Positions 10,294 to 21,910 of a stretch of DNA of 64,000 bases are shown here, in pieces. How positions within the stretch are numbered: the first letter of the stretch is position 1; each line of letters opens with the position of its first letter. The position numbers were made by a program, and so were the translations under genes. Origin of the DNA: Oscarella lobularis (taxonomy: Eukaryota > Porifera > Homoscleromorpha > Homosclerophorida > Oscarellidae); the NCBI RefSeq assembly GCF_947507565.1, contig NC_089184.1, positions 2,480,001 to 2,544,000 of the forward strand, given 5' to 3'. Under the pieces are notes generated by a model that was not told where the DNA came from, did no database searches, and saw nothing but the letters and a program-made list of their open reading frames with translations.

Positions 10294-13241
10294 ATGGCGT
10301 GGCTTCGTCAAATACTTCGCAAAAACGACTCCTCCTCCGACGACTCTCAAACCATTGCACCCGAGAAACGGTATGCTCATGAATGCGCGTTGATCGACGA
10401 TCATCTTCATCTCTTCGGTGGCCTCGATGGATCAAAATACGTTCCCCGCAGTGAAATCATTATGATGAATGTTCGAAGTGCGGAAAAGAAATGGATCCGT
10501 CGATTAACTCGAGGTCGAACGATTCCTCCGCCTTGTTTGGGAGCACGATGTGTTGTCATCGACAAGATGATCTACTCATACGGGGGATACACAGACGAGG
10601 GTCGTTGCCTGGGAATCGTTTATCGTCTCGATCCAAAGAAAATGGAATGGATCGAAGTAGCGACGCCTATCGGAGGAAAGAAACCGCACGAGCGCTCACG
10701 ATGCTGTTTGTGTGCGATTGGATCAAGAATGATTATGTTTGGGGGAGAGAGCGACAAGAAGTTTCCTCGTCATCAACTACAGTTTGGGGCAACTCAGGAA
10801 TGCGACTGGAGTAATGATGTTTATGAATTTCGACTTGAAGAGGGAAATGAAAAAGGTGACAAGATTTAATATCAATTTGATAATTATTTGAAATATAAAC
10901 TAGGAATGTGGTTGGATTTGGAATTAAGTGGAACGCGACCAAAACCACTTGTTGGTGCTGTCATGGCAACCATTGACAAGCATCGAGCATTACTTCATGG
11001 AACGGACGTGGAGATCGAATCTCACTCTATTTTAATAAATTCGAATCGCAAAGTAAACCTGCGTAGTTAATAAAATAATAAGTATGTTTAGGAATACTTT
11101 CAGTTGTGGACAATCATTGATTTCTATGTGAAACCATCACCAAGACATGGCCATACAATTTGTCAATTAGTGACAGAAGGATTAGAAGACGAATCAATTT
11201 GTCTTCTTGTTGGTGGTCACATGCTCGACAAAACAAATTCTGACTCTGTTTACGTTCTGGATTTTGAAAATTCCAAAGCATATCAGGTTGTTATATTTCT
11301 GCTTTTTATTTATTTTTAATGATTATTGGTAAAGATGAACATCGATCCGCCCTTGGGAAAAGTTATGTGGCACACATGTCATTGCGTGCAGAACGAAAAC
11401 AAGACTACTGACGTCATTGTCTCTGGTGGTGTTGACTCCACCTCCTCTTGGCCGTATTCGTTCCGGCCTATTCTTAGCGATTTTCATCTTGGTAAAGTGC
11501 CGTATTTATATTTATACACGTCTAAATAATGATTTTTGTAGACGTGAAGAACGAGCCGTACATGAAAATTAAACGAGAAATTCTCTCGTCGAGACGGGCG
11601 TCAGTTTGTGCTGCAACTTCATCTCCGCGTCTTTCACTTCCAAGTGACAGAGAGAATATTGAAATGATGCAACGCGAGCTGGAACATTTGCGACGAAGGT
11701 GCTCTGAATTGACCAAAGAAAAATCCTCCATCAGGTTATTTAAATACTTTGTGTCATTTAAATCCTGACGTTGTGATTTTAGAGAAGAACTGACCTCTTC
11801 TCAACGTCTTGTTGAGCGGAAAGACGAAGAAATGGCACAGATCAAGTTATTCATTGAAAATAAAAATAAACGAATTTTGTGTCAGCTTTTAAAATATAGG
11901 CAAGAATTGGCGTCTGTTCGAAGTGAAGCATCTATAGCTCATTGTCGTCTTGAACAGCAAAAAGACGCGCAGATTGCTTCTATTAGGTTTTGAAGAGATT
12001 TTTATTCAGACTGTATTTGATATATTTTCTGGGTCTACCCTACTAGGCAAGAACTGGCCTCTTGTCACCGCCTTGTACAGCGTAAGGAAGAAGACATAGC
12101 TCGTATTAGGTTATTGAAAGTAATACCTAGCAATGTTTGTTAATGATATATTTTTCAGGGAGGAACTCTTCACATCTCAACGCCTTGTCGAACAAAAAGA
12201 TGAAGAACTTGCAGTTTCTTTGATGCGCTATGAAGCCCTAGAGGCGTCCCGTGACGAGATAAAAAGAAACCTCGACGCATTCACTGACGTGCTAAATATC
12301 AATTCCGATGAAGTCCGTCTCTCGGATAAAAGTCTCGGCTCGGGATCATTTGCAGGTAGACACACACACTACAGATTATGATTCATATTTCAAATTAAAT
12401 AAATCAATCAGGCGTTTCCGTTGGGCGTTGGCGCGAAATGCGAGTCGCAGTCAAAAAAATTCACGAGCTCATCATAAGTCAACGCAATGAATCAATGTTC
12501 AGATGAGAAGTTGTCGTATGCAGTCGTCTCCACCATCCCAATATCATGGTCGTATGTGGAGCGGTCATGACCGAAGGAGCACCCCTTCAAATCGTCATCG
12601 AATTACTCGAGGGATCGGTCAGCGAAGTCATCGACGCCGCTCACGCTTCCAGATCCTATCTGACCATTTACGAGCAGCTTTCTATTGCCATGGATATGAC
12701 GTCAGGAATCGCATATCTTCATCAGATTCGTCCTCGACCCTACGTCCACGGTGACATCCGCCCGTCGAATGTTCTCGTAACACGAGACATGAAGGTGAAA
12801 ATAGGTGATTTAGGAGCGGCGCACATTATCGAGAGTTCTCTGTCCGCTGGTCCAATGAGCCCTCCTTATCTCGCTCCCGAAAGAGCGCCGTTGTCTGGCG
12901 GCACTGCCACTTCAAGCACGTTGAGTAGCGACGTGTACAGCATGGGCGTTTCATTACTTGAAATATTCACGGGTGTGGGTCCTATCCCAGAAGAGAGGCA
13001 CACTCAGTTGGGTATTCTCGCTAATCGTTCTAATTTATTCGTACTCTGCAGTCGTTTAATAAGTCGCGATCCGGCTAAACGATTGTCAGCACAAACGTGT
13101 TTTGAAACGCTCAAAGTTTATTTTGGTCAACATGAGAAGCTTTTGTCTGAACGTGAACTTGTAGCAGCGAAACGATTGGTTAAAGGGGTTTTTGAGAAAG
13201 ACACTCACAAAGTCATTCTCCTCAATATTTCCTTGAACTAA
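10294..13241 (+). CDS. Kelch - coiled coil - TKL-like kinase, copy 1 (in-frame TGA in kinase)
   Basis: Predicted soluble protein kinase with an N-terminal kelch propeller. Exons: 10294-10855, 10904-11052, 11104-11286, 11335-11491, 11542-11734, 11783-11845, 11900-11986, 12047-12109, 12159-12355, 12412-13241. All phases agree, giving 828 codons including the terminator if read through. Kelch motifs: HLHLFGG, MIYSYGG, RMIMFGG, ICLLVGG, DVIVSGG. A heptad coiled coil follows, built from phase-2 exons of 63 and 87 bp. The kinase has a GSGSFAG glycine loop, VAVKK, HGDIRPSNVLV for the catalytic loop (HGD in place of HRD), GDLG in place of DFG, and LAPER. ATG 10294 was chosen by match to copy 2. Codon 583 is TGA (12504-12506), just after the VAVKK helix, where copy 2 has Gln in FEQEV. 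If real, it would give a kelch-coiled-coil protein without a kinase. Confidence 0.8.
11783..12109 (+). repeat. Tandemly duplicated coiled-coil exons (63/87/63 bp), copy 1
   Basis: Exons 11783-11845, 11900-11986 and 12047-12109 have the same intron phase (AG|A or AG|G at both ends) and follow the pattern (E/Q)ELxSxxRLVxxKDExxAxI. Each 63-bp exon gives 21 residues, exactly three heptads; the 87-bp exon adds eight residues. Introns are 50-60 bp and often start GTTATT, suggesting the exon plus its intron was the duplicated unit. Confidence 0.8.
12504..12506 (+). other. In-frame TGA in kinase domain of kelch-kinase copy 1
   Basis: The frame is fixed by the splice at 12412 (GRWREMRVAVKKIH) and by the downstream kinase motifs. 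It reads TTC AGA TGA GAA GTT. Copy 2 reads TTC GAA CAA GAA GTC here. The rest of the exon is open to TAA at 13239-13241. Confidence 0.8.
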
Positions 13242-15595
13242 CGTTCAGTTTTATTTTAAAGTTGGTCGTTTTTGTGTAATTTCGTTAGATACTCTTCACA
13301 ACGTGCACGATATTTTTTAAATATCTCAAAAATTTGACTGTTTTTCGTGCTACCTTGCCCTTCTATATTATTTGTTTTTTGTATATTTTTGGTAGTATTT
13401 TCGATTTTATATTAGTGCTAATGGTTTGCCTTGCTTTTTAATTTTATTTTTATTATACTGCAGAGAAACGACAACTGTTTAATGCCTCAATGTATAAAGA
13501 TATAACTAATCTTAATTAATTGTAAGAGGTATGGGAACGTCCTCGTTGTAACTGCTCCTACAATGCATGAAAACACTCTGTTGCATTTTTTGCTTTGGTT
13601 TATTCATTCGTCAGTCATTTGCTTTCTTTTCTTATTTGTCGGGACAAATTACTGCGTCTGAGATATTACTCCTTTTTTTATGATCTTCGACTGCCCGTAT
13701 GTCCGGCCGGATTGGGTAACGGCTTTTCCAGAAAAAGCGAGCAAAAACCGTTTACCCTACCCGGACATACGGGCTACTGAAGTTTTGAGATTTGCGACAC
13801 GCGAGAGAACAGCATTTTGTTCTAAACTTTATTATTAACACAATTAATTTTTAAAATTACCTTCGGTATCTTATCCTTTCTAAAGAAATTCTATGACATT
13901 TCTAAAAGATTCTGAGGATCACCCCACCCTTCATAGAATAGTCGTGGCCCTCACCACCATTCCTTCCGTTTCTTGCGTCCACCAATGACCTAGAGAATTT
14001 CTAATTAAAATAATGAATTAGCTTTGATTACGAAGAGTCAAGGGCACATGCTGCATGCACGGTAGAATTAAAAGACGACCATTCAATAATCCCTTACGGT
14101 ACCGCTGAGTTATTCTACTTCTACAACAAAAGAAGAAAAGCCAACGAATATTCTAGGCTCCTATCTGATGAACGACGTATTTATTCTGAACAGTATCAGC
14201 ACCTCCAACTTCCCTCCCACTGTAACAAACAACTCAATAAAACTACAGAATACACTTGAATCTGGCACATATCACAAAGTATTTCACCCAGCGCAGTCCT
14301 AGCCACGGGATGTTTCTCTTTCGCATTCCCAATTGCCCTTCTTCGCCTCGGAGTGTATGAAGAAGATATGAGAACAGCAATTAGTTTATTAAAAATAAAT
14401 TACCAAACCTAAACAGCTGTAGTTAGTAAATTAATTCTTAACAAGGTTAACACCTTAATTAATTAAAATGTCATTTCCTTCTTAGACCTCCCCCAATTCC
14501 TAAACGAATTGCCTAACCAACATAAATATTCTCCGCTGGCCAATCAACCTTTCTCTTGGATCTCCCGTCCACCAAAAATTAGGCAAACTTCACTGAAAAA
14601 CGACTTGATTTACATATGATAAATCAAGCACACGTATAGAAAAAATTATAAAGAACGACCATGTAAAAACTCCTCATCGGACAGCTGAGTCTTCCTTCTG
14701 CCACAGCAAAAGAAGCAAACCAACTGACACACAAAAAAAACAATCTAGGCACTTATCTGATGCTTCACAGGTAACGTGCCTCCAAGGACGTAACCACACC
14801 AACGTCTCTCCCACTCAAACAAACCACCCTATGAAACGAACATGAATTTTAACACTAGAACGTGGTGAAATCCAAAGTATACAACCTATCATATTCCTTG
14901 CCTTGAGATGTTTTCATTCCCAATCCAAAGTATATGAAGATTCAAGAAGACACTCAAGTAGGAATAGGAATGCGTCACAGAGGTGAGAAATAGCTTTCAC
15001 GGTTTGACAGAGAGACGCTTGTGAGGAATGAATTGGAAACGCAGTGAGATAGAATAAATTACTCTAAATAATAAAATAAATTCAAACTCTGAACTAGATT
15101 ATAATAATTTTAGGCAACCATTTGATCTGCGGAAAATAGCTCTAAAAACTCTTCTATTCTACCATTGAACGCCGCCTAAAGACGAGATCCTATTAATTAA
15201 ACTAATAAAATAACGTTCGCAAACCGAAAGAGAGAGAAAGGGGCCCCGGCCGGCCTCCTCCCTTTCTCTGTCTATACTCTCTCTCATACCTCAAATTCTA
15301 GTCTTCGTCGCTCGCCACCGTTCGTAAATTGTCCAATTGATCCTTAGAGGTCTGTTTGGCTTCTTCGTCGACGCCGAATGATTTCGCTGCACAATTCTGT
15401 TTCCACGAGAAAAACTGCTTCACCGAGACAACAGGTCGACAAGCAGGACGATCTGTGTCTCATTTGATGATGCAATTGAACGGGCTCAATCCAGAACATT
15501 CCGTGAAACAAACAAAGAAAAGATGAACCTTCAGACACGGATCTGTGCTTCAGAGGAGTGAAGTTCGCAGCGCGTGCGCACTGGTTGCCAAAGTA
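13242..15595. other. Spacer between kelch-kinase copies; dispersed repeat at 14040-15340
   Basis: No gene. AT-rich 3' flank, then a stretch from about 14040 to 15340 that resembles 31110-31900: shared TGATGCTTCACAGGTAACGT (14759 and 31201), CACAAAGTATTTCACC, and a GGGGCCCC tract followed by pyrimidine-rich sequence. It lies directly 5' of kelch-kinase copy 2 and of the collapsed third copy, so it is the shared upstream region (promoter side) of that gene family. Open frames at 15344-15848 on minus are shadows or UTR. Confidence 0.6.
13693..13774. repeat. Short foldback element with 14-bp perfect arms
   Basis: GCCCGTATGTCCGG at 13693-13706 is the exact reverse complement of CCGGACATACGGGC at 13761-13774. 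Inner parts also pair (GGGTAACGG with CCGTTTACCC), leaving a small loop. A related piece, CCCGGACATATGGGC, occurs near 57415, so the motif is dispersed. This fits a very small MITE or foldback. A structured 3' element of the kelch-kinase transcript is the alternative. Confidence 0.6.
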
Positions 15596-18500
15596 ATGGC
15601 TTCGCTTCGTCCAATACTTCGCCAAAACGACTTCCCCGACGACGACTCTCAAACCATTCAACCCGAGAAACGGCGTTCTCATGAATGCGCGTTGGTCGGC
15701 GATCATCTTCATCTCTTCGGTGGCCGCCATCGATCAAAATACTTTCCCCGCAATGAAATCTTTGTGATGAATGTTCGAAGAGCGGAAAAGAAGTGGATCC
15801 GTCGATTGACTCGAGGTCGAACGATTCCTCCACCTTGTGCTGGAGCACGATGTGTTGTCATCGACAACATGATCTACTCATACGGGGGAAGAACAGAAGA
15901 GGGTCGTCGCCTGGGAATTGTTTATCGTCTCGATCCGAAGATAATGGAATGGATCGAAGTAGCGACGCCTATCGAGGGAAAGAAACCGCACGAACGTTCG
16001 TTGTGCTGTTTGTGTGCGATCGGATCAAGAATGATCATGTTTGGGGGAATCAGCGAAAAGAAGATTTCTCGTGATCATCTCCAGTCTGGGGATGAATACA
16101 ACTGGAGTAATGATATTTATGAATTTCGACTGGAAGAGGGAAATGAAAAAGGTGACTCGATTTAATATCAATTTGATAATAATTTGACATATAAACTAGG
16201 AATGTGGTTGGATTTGGAATTAAGTGGAACACGACCAAAACCACTTGTTGCCGCTGCCATGGCAACCATTCGCGACAATCGAGCATTACTTCATGGAACG
16301 GACGTGGAGAGTGAATCTCGCTCTATTATAATAGATTTAAATCACAAAGTAAACCTGCGTAGTTAAATAATAGATAGGTTTAGCAATATTTTTAGTTGTG
16401 GACAATCATTGATTTCAATGTGAAACCATCACCAAGACGGACCCATACGATTTGTCATTTAGTGACAGAAGGATTAGAAGACGAATCAATTTGTCTTCTT
16501 GTTGGTGGTGACATGCTCGACAAAACAAATTCTGACTATGTTTACGTTCTGGATTGTGACAATTCCAAAGCATATCAGGTTGTTATAATTTTACTTTATT
16601 GAATTTTTAACGATTATTTATAAAGATGGACGTCGATCCACAATTGGGAAAAGTTTTGAGGCACACATGTCATTGTGTGCAGAACGAAGACAAGACTGCA
16701 GACGTCATTGTCTGTGGTGGTATCAATTGGGATTGGTCAGATAGGCCTATTTTAAGCTTCTTTTGTCTTGGTAGATAAATTGTAATTAACTTAGGGACAT
16801 TTAATGGATAATGTTTTGCAGACGTGAAGAACGAGCCGTACATGAAAATTAGACAAGAAATTCTCTCATCGAGACGGGCGTTAGTTCGTGCAGCAACTTC
16901 ATCTCCGCGTCTTTCTCTTCCAAGTGACAGAAAAGATATTGAAATAATGCAACGCGAGCTGGAGCATTTGCGACAAAGGTGCTCTGAATTGACCGAAGAA
17001 AAATCGTCTATCAGGTTATATATTATGTTGTATACTATTGTAAAGTTTAACGTCATTTTTTGTTCTTAGAAATGAACTTGTCTCTGCCCAAAGTCTTCTG
17101 CAAAAAGAAATCACTCGAATTGGGTTAGTTGATTTTGTAAATATTTTTTATCTTTTTTGTCTTAACGGGAATTTTATTGCTTTCAGAGAAGAACTGACCT
17201 CTTCTCATCGTCTGGTTGAGCGTAAAGACGGAGAAAATGCACAGATCAGGTTATTTATTGAAAGTAATAAATAAATTTTGTTTCAGCGTTTTATTACAGG
17301 CAAGAATTGGCGTCTGTTCGAAGAGAAGCATCTATTGCTCAAGGTCGTCTTGAACAGGAAAAAGACCAGCAGATTTCTTCCATTCAGTAGCCACAAAAAA
17401 TAGGTTCTGCCAATAGTGTATACATTTTGGGTTTTAGAGAGGAACTGGCCATGTCTCAACGGGTGGCACAGGGTAAAGAGGGAGTAATTACTCGCATAAG
17501 GTCATTGAAAAGGATTTCTAATAATTAAAATACTTAATAGTAAATATTTTTATTTCTTTTTAACAGGGAGGAACTCGCGTCATGTCAACGTTTTTTAGAG
17601 CGAAAAAATGAAGACATTTCTCTTATCAGGTATACAAAACAACGTCGTCTTGAACAGCAAAATTACTTTTATGATAGTGAATATATATTTGAATTTTTTT
17701 CATTTTTCTAAGGGATGAACTTGCGACAGTGCAACGTCACCATAATGTTGCATTGACACGCTGCCAAACTCTGGAGGCATCTCGCAACGAAATGAAACGA
17801 CGCCTTGAAGAATTCACTGACGTATTGAACATCAGCGATGATGAAGTACACCTGACTGGCCAAAAAGTGGGAACAGGAGGATTTGCAAGTAAGAAATAAA
17901 AGCATAAAATTTTAGTTAACGTTGTGTTTTATATTACACTCAGGCGTTTTCGTGGGTCGTTGGCGCGGAATGACAGTCGCAGTCAAAAAAATCCACGACC
18001 TGATCACGAATCAACGCAACATGGCATTATTCGAACAAGAAGTCATCGTCTGCAGTCGACTTCATCATCCCAACATCATGACCGTTTGCGGAGCGGTGAT
18101 GGCCGAAGGAATTCCTCTCCAAATGGTCATGGAATTACTCGAGGGATCAGTGAGCGAAGTCATCGACGCAGCTCACACTACCGGCTCTTATCTGACAATT
18201 TATGAGCAGTTGTCTATTGCCATTGATATGACGTCAGGTATTTCATATCTTCATCAGATTCGTCCGCGTCCCTACGTCCACGGTGACGTCCGCCCGTCTA
18301 ATATCCTCGTCACAAGAGATATGAAAGTGAAAGTGGGCGACTTGGGAACGGCTCATCTGATTGAGAGTTCTCTGTCTGCTGGCCCTGTCAGTCAGCAATA
18401 TCTCGCTCCGGAAAGGTCACCGCGTTCTGACGGCACTGCCGCTTCGAGCTCGTTGCCTAGCGACGTGTACAGCGTTGGCGTTTCTTTGATAGAGATGTTC

Positions 18501-18770
18501 ACCGGGGTGGGTCCCATTCCTGAAGTGAGGCAGACTCAATTGGACGCTCTCGCTAATCGACCTAATCTTTTAATGCTATGCTCTCGTTTGATTGATGATG
18601 ACCCTAACAATAGACCCTCAGCACAAGAATGCTTTGATGTGCTGAAGAGGGAGTTTAGTGACAGTCAAAGTCGTTTGTCAGCGCTTGGGCTGTTTCCAAC
18701 GCTACGACTGGTGAAGGGAGTTTTTGGAAGAGACAGTCACAAAGTCGTGCTATCAGGTTCTTTTTATTAA
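15596..18770 (+). CDS. Kelch - coiled coil - TKL-like kinase, copy 2 (intact)
   Basis: Full-length paralogue of copy 1. Exons: 15596-16151, 16200-16348, 16396-16578, 16626-16770, 16822-17014, 17070-17123, 17187-17249, 17300-17386, 17438-17500, 17567-17629, 17713-17888, 17944-18770. All phases agree, giving 852 residues. About residues 1-345 are five kelch motifs; about 355-560 a coiled coil carried on five repeat exons against three in copy 1; about 565-835 the kinase: GTGGFASVF glycine loop, VAVKK, FEQEV (helix C Glu), HGDVRPSNILV (catalytic Asp and Asn kept), GDLGTA (metal Asp kept), LAPER, SDVYSVGVSL. The motifs fit a TKL-group Ser/Thr kinase and look catalytically competent despite HGD and DLG. 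No signal peptide or TM. It may sense a ligand through the propeller and oligomerise through the coiled coil (inference). Confidence 0.85.
17070..17629 (+). repeat. Tandemly duplicated coiled-coil exons (54/63/87/63/63 bp), copy 2
   Basis: Five exons, all bounded by phase-2 introns: 17070-17123 (54), 17187-17249 (63), 17300-17386 (87), 17438-17500 (63), 17567-17629 (63). Consensus as in copy 1. The 63- and 87-bp members at 17187 and 17300 match copy 1 exons closely. The exons at 17070, 17438 and 17567 are extra or more diverged, so the number of heptad modules differs between the two genes. Confidence 0.8.
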
Positions 18771-19372
18771 CTCCAATTTCTGCGGTGTTTTTCGGGCTTG
18801 GCAGCTTGTTTTTATCTCTTTTTTGAATCGTCTTTTTTGATATCGTAAATGTTTGCATGTCCTCTAAAAATTCATATCCAATCTTTTAGAAAAATAGGCG
18901 GTGCTGATAGCTTGATCGAGGCTTTGCGTCAGTTTGAAAATCTTCCTTTTCAAGAAATTAGTTGAATTAAAACAGTAGATGATCAAAGAGAGTGTATAGG
19001 AAGTTACATACATTTTGTTTGCGATCGCGCATTAGTGTTTTAAGGCACGTGACTATTTACAACATGGCGACGATCACGACAAGACAATCTCCGATCTTCC
19101 CGCGGAGAAACACTAGCGGCTCAACGGCAAAATCACTAAGTTCGCCGAGACCGCAACGCAAGTACCTTCCAGGGGGATCGCATAGCCTAGTTACCGCCCG
19201 ATTATCCTCGACCTAAACAGTCATCCAGCTACAAAAACGAGTCCATGAGAGCGCTAGCCGGCCGCCACGAGCCAGTAAAAGCGACTACGCCATTCAGGAA
19301 CGACGCCAGTGCTCGTAATTACAGCACAGGCACTCGCTTCGATGACGTTGGCTCTTCCGTGCTAAAATAAAG

Positions 19373-19400
19373 CATCATCATCATCATCATCATCATCATC
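19373..19400. repeat. (CAT)9 microsatellite
   Basis: Nine uninterrupted CAT units directly after AAAATAAAG. Confidence 0.9.
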
Positions 19401-19967
19401 AACGTCCCTGCTTCCACAACAAAAATTCTGTCTCCTTAGAAGAAATTCGAGTGATTCTGATTTGGCTTCAGAGAAATATCATGCACGTCAAAATAGCAAA
19501 ATAGCTGGTAAGAAAAGAAGTAGAATATGAATTTTTTTGAAATAGTTTTTTTCCTGGAGATCTTTTCGTTGGTCAGCTGATTAGTAGTGTGCAGTCACCT
19601 TTGAATCCTGTTCTCGTCACACTGTTAGGTTAGTGGACACAAGTTCCGTAGAAGGATCGAACTGCTATGTTCTTTTCTATGAAAAATACAGGTCCTATAA
19701 TGAATCACATAATGACGACACGTTGTAGACGTCACAGTATTTAATCTTGGTCACGTGCTTTTGCACGCCGAGTGAAGGAAAGGCGTTTATTAGCCGTTTC
19801 TACGCCGAATTCGTCATTTTCGCGTTGTAAATTACAGTTAAGGTTTGAGTTGTTCTGTTGTCTCGAATCGATCTTGGCCTTTTTAGGCGATTTTTCGGTG
19901 ATTGATTGCGTATTAATTTACTCCATCATTTGTGGCTTGTGCTTGTTCGAGGCTCATTTCTATAATG

Positions 19968-19979
19968 CCCCCGCGGGGG
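19968..19979. promoter_or_regulatory. Conserved GC palindrome CCCCCGCGGGGG
   Basis: A perfect 12-bp palindrome followed by ACATTCTCTTTGCGATTCAG. The same palindrome, extended to TCCCCCGCGGGGGA, occurs at 24135-24148 in the duplicated flank, again before ACATTC and CGATTCAGCTG. It could be a protein-binding site near a transcription start. Function unknown. Confidence 0.35.
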
Positions 19980-20438
19980 ACATTCTCTTTGCGATTCAGC
20001 TGTTCAGCTGTGGACTTGTTGCGGACCGCTAGAAGGTATAAAACGCTTTTCCGAGCCTTGTTCGTTTTAGTATAAGAGTTTTCTGAAGATGCTGTCTGTT
20101 ATCTGAACGTCAACCTTGTCTCGAATTGACTACGAATTGTGAAAGGATCGGTTCTATGCAGAGATCGACTTTCGCGTTGAGAAAGACAGACACGGTGAGT
20201 ATTCGACTGTTGTATGCATGCGAACAATTATTCAGTTCGCCTTTGCTCAGAATTCCAATTTCTCATCGTCCGGGGGCTTTTAATTTTTGCCGGTGAGTTA
20301 TCTGAAACTGCAAGGAGAACCTGAGGAATTCATCTGAAGCGTCGTGGAATTTTCCGTCTCAATTGTGCCACTAAAGAAACTCGATGGTAAGCGATGGACA
20401 CAAAAAACAGAAATTTTTGTTCGGGCCCAAATAAAGAT

Positions 20439-21795
20439 TTACATTTCCAAATATTCAAGTGAGTTCCATGAACCGTATCCCCCCACTACAATTAATTGAT
20501 TGTCTTTTGTTGTACATGCACCATGCAAGTAGCGTCCCTCATTCATTGATGGCAATGAAAGCCAATCCCCAGACAATTCATCATACATTTCAACACAATT
20601 GCTCTTATAGTATCCTCCTGTTGCGACGAGTTTCCCATTCCATGATGACAATTGACGCAATTCCTTTGAAGTTGGTTTGATATCAAACCATTTTTGTTTG
20701 TCCATTGAAAAACATTCAACTGAATTCCCTGCCCTTCCCCCTCCTCCAACAAACATTTTATCATCAATCACAGCCAATGAACACAAACACCGTTCATTCT
20801 TCATTTTCTTTATTGGTTCCCATTCTCCCTTATTAATATCAAAACAATCAACTTGATCACTCCCTATTGGCATAGATGCTATTGGGTAATTCCCTCCCAC
20901 AAGATAAATGATCCCATTGTGTCCAATTGCTGATCTTTCATTGAGTTGATATTCATCTGGTATTTTAGTTAATAATTCAAAATCTCTCGTTTCACTTTTC
21001 CATTCAGAAATACTCAAGCATGGAAATACTCCGTCCATGACATATCCTTTGCCTTCACATTCAAAGACACTTCCTATGTCTTCAATACCCGACAGATGAT
21101 GCCCCTCTCCCTCCCACGCTCCCTTCTTAAACTGAAACATTCTATTCCCCCAACCAACATGTAGCATTCCATTGATTTCAGCCACACATCCAAATGGCGA
21201 ACAATAACGAATGGGCATGTTTGGTTTGCTTGTCTTCCATTTGAGACCAGGACTTCCCATCGAAGGACCAATCTAAATGTATGCAATTACAATTCCAAAA
21301 TTAAATTAGTCTTTTAGACAAGCCTCTACCTTTGTTCTAAGACCAATATTCGTCACTTTCTCTTTTCTAAATTTTTTTGGAGTTTTTTTTCTCCTCCGTT
21401 TCTTTTTCTAATTTGTTTGTCTTCTCAATTTCTTCTTTCGCATTTTCTAATTTCTTTTCGAATTCTCTGATCCTTTCTCTCTCTGTGTTCTTTCGAGCAG
21501 CACGTTCTTGTTCACATTTTAATCCTTCTCTTATTATTAGTTCGGCAACGTGTTTCTGTCCTTCGGTTCCTCCAAAACACTTAAAAATCGGTCAAACGAA
21601 TCGGGTCCTTTTCTTGGTAAGATCGTAACGAGAAGCTGTCGCGATCCTTCCGCATCGTCGTACGTTTTGATTTTCTCATACTCTTCTCGAGTGATTAGAA
21701 AGAGAGTGAAGACGATCAATGAGAGCGAAGGGCGAAAGAATCGCGACAAGAACGTGTAAAATGGGGCGAACGTGCGTGTTCCATCTTTCATCCAT
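20439..21795 (-). CDS. CARD - coiled coil - kelch protein, copy 1 (CARD exon frameshifted)
   Basis: Two exons on minus. Exon 1 begins at ATG 21795 (MDERWNTHVR) and holds a CARD fold: LITREEYEKIKTYDD, then LLVTILPRKGPDSFDRFL. It then gives a charged coiled coil and ends with a donor after ACAAAG. Exon 2 (21272-20439) is an intact kelch domain of about 275 residues with AIGHNGIIYLVGG, VIDDKMFVGGGG, GKLVATGGYY and QLIVVGGYG. CARD exons recruit other CARD proteins such as caspases or NLRs; kelch propellers bind proteins. Compared with copies 2 and 3, exon 1 lacks two bases at the LHSLFLITREE site and one base at the LEETEGQK site, so the CARD core is read out of frame and no unbroken product is possible as assembled. 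The kelch exon looks selected. Confidence 0.7.
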
Positions 21796-21900
21796 TTCGA
21801 GCAGAGAAGAAGCAAAAAACAGTAAGCAATGTGGTCAACAAAAGGTTCGGGGAAACTTTTGGGGACTCTAACCAATCTATGGTCTAACCAATAGGCAATC

Positions 21901-21910
21901 GTCACGTGAC
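21901..21910. promoter_or_regulatory. Palindromic E-box GTCACGTGAC upstream of CARD-kelch copy 1
   Basis: GTCACGTGAC lies about 106 bp upstream of the ATG at 21795, after AGGCAATC. The same AGGCAATCGTCACGTGAC block is present at the matching place in copies 2 and 3. CACGTG is the core of bHLH (USF/Myc-type) sites. Confidence 0.5.

Larger units (their letters stand above)
18771..20438. other. Intergenic; duplicated flank blocks and a (CAT)9 microsatellite
   Basis: Positions 18925-19330 match 32248-32690 (shared CGAGGCTTTGCGTCA, TAGATGATCAAAGA and CGCTAGCCGGCCGC). Positions 19440-19680 resemble 23390-23560 (shared TGGCTTCAGAG and AGTCACTTT-type blocks). Positions 19740-20438, the 3' flank of the first CARD-kelch gene, match 23930-24620 and 32710-33140. 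(CAT)9 lies at 19373-19400. Short frames such as 18992-19216 are repeated between blocks but shift frame, so I do not call them genes. Confidence 0.6.

Noticed and set aside
20459-20680. Plus-strand open frames opposite the kelch exons (also 24643-24861, 33034-33372)
   Set aside because: They are antisense shadows of the conserved kelch exons; the minus-strand frame carries the motifs.
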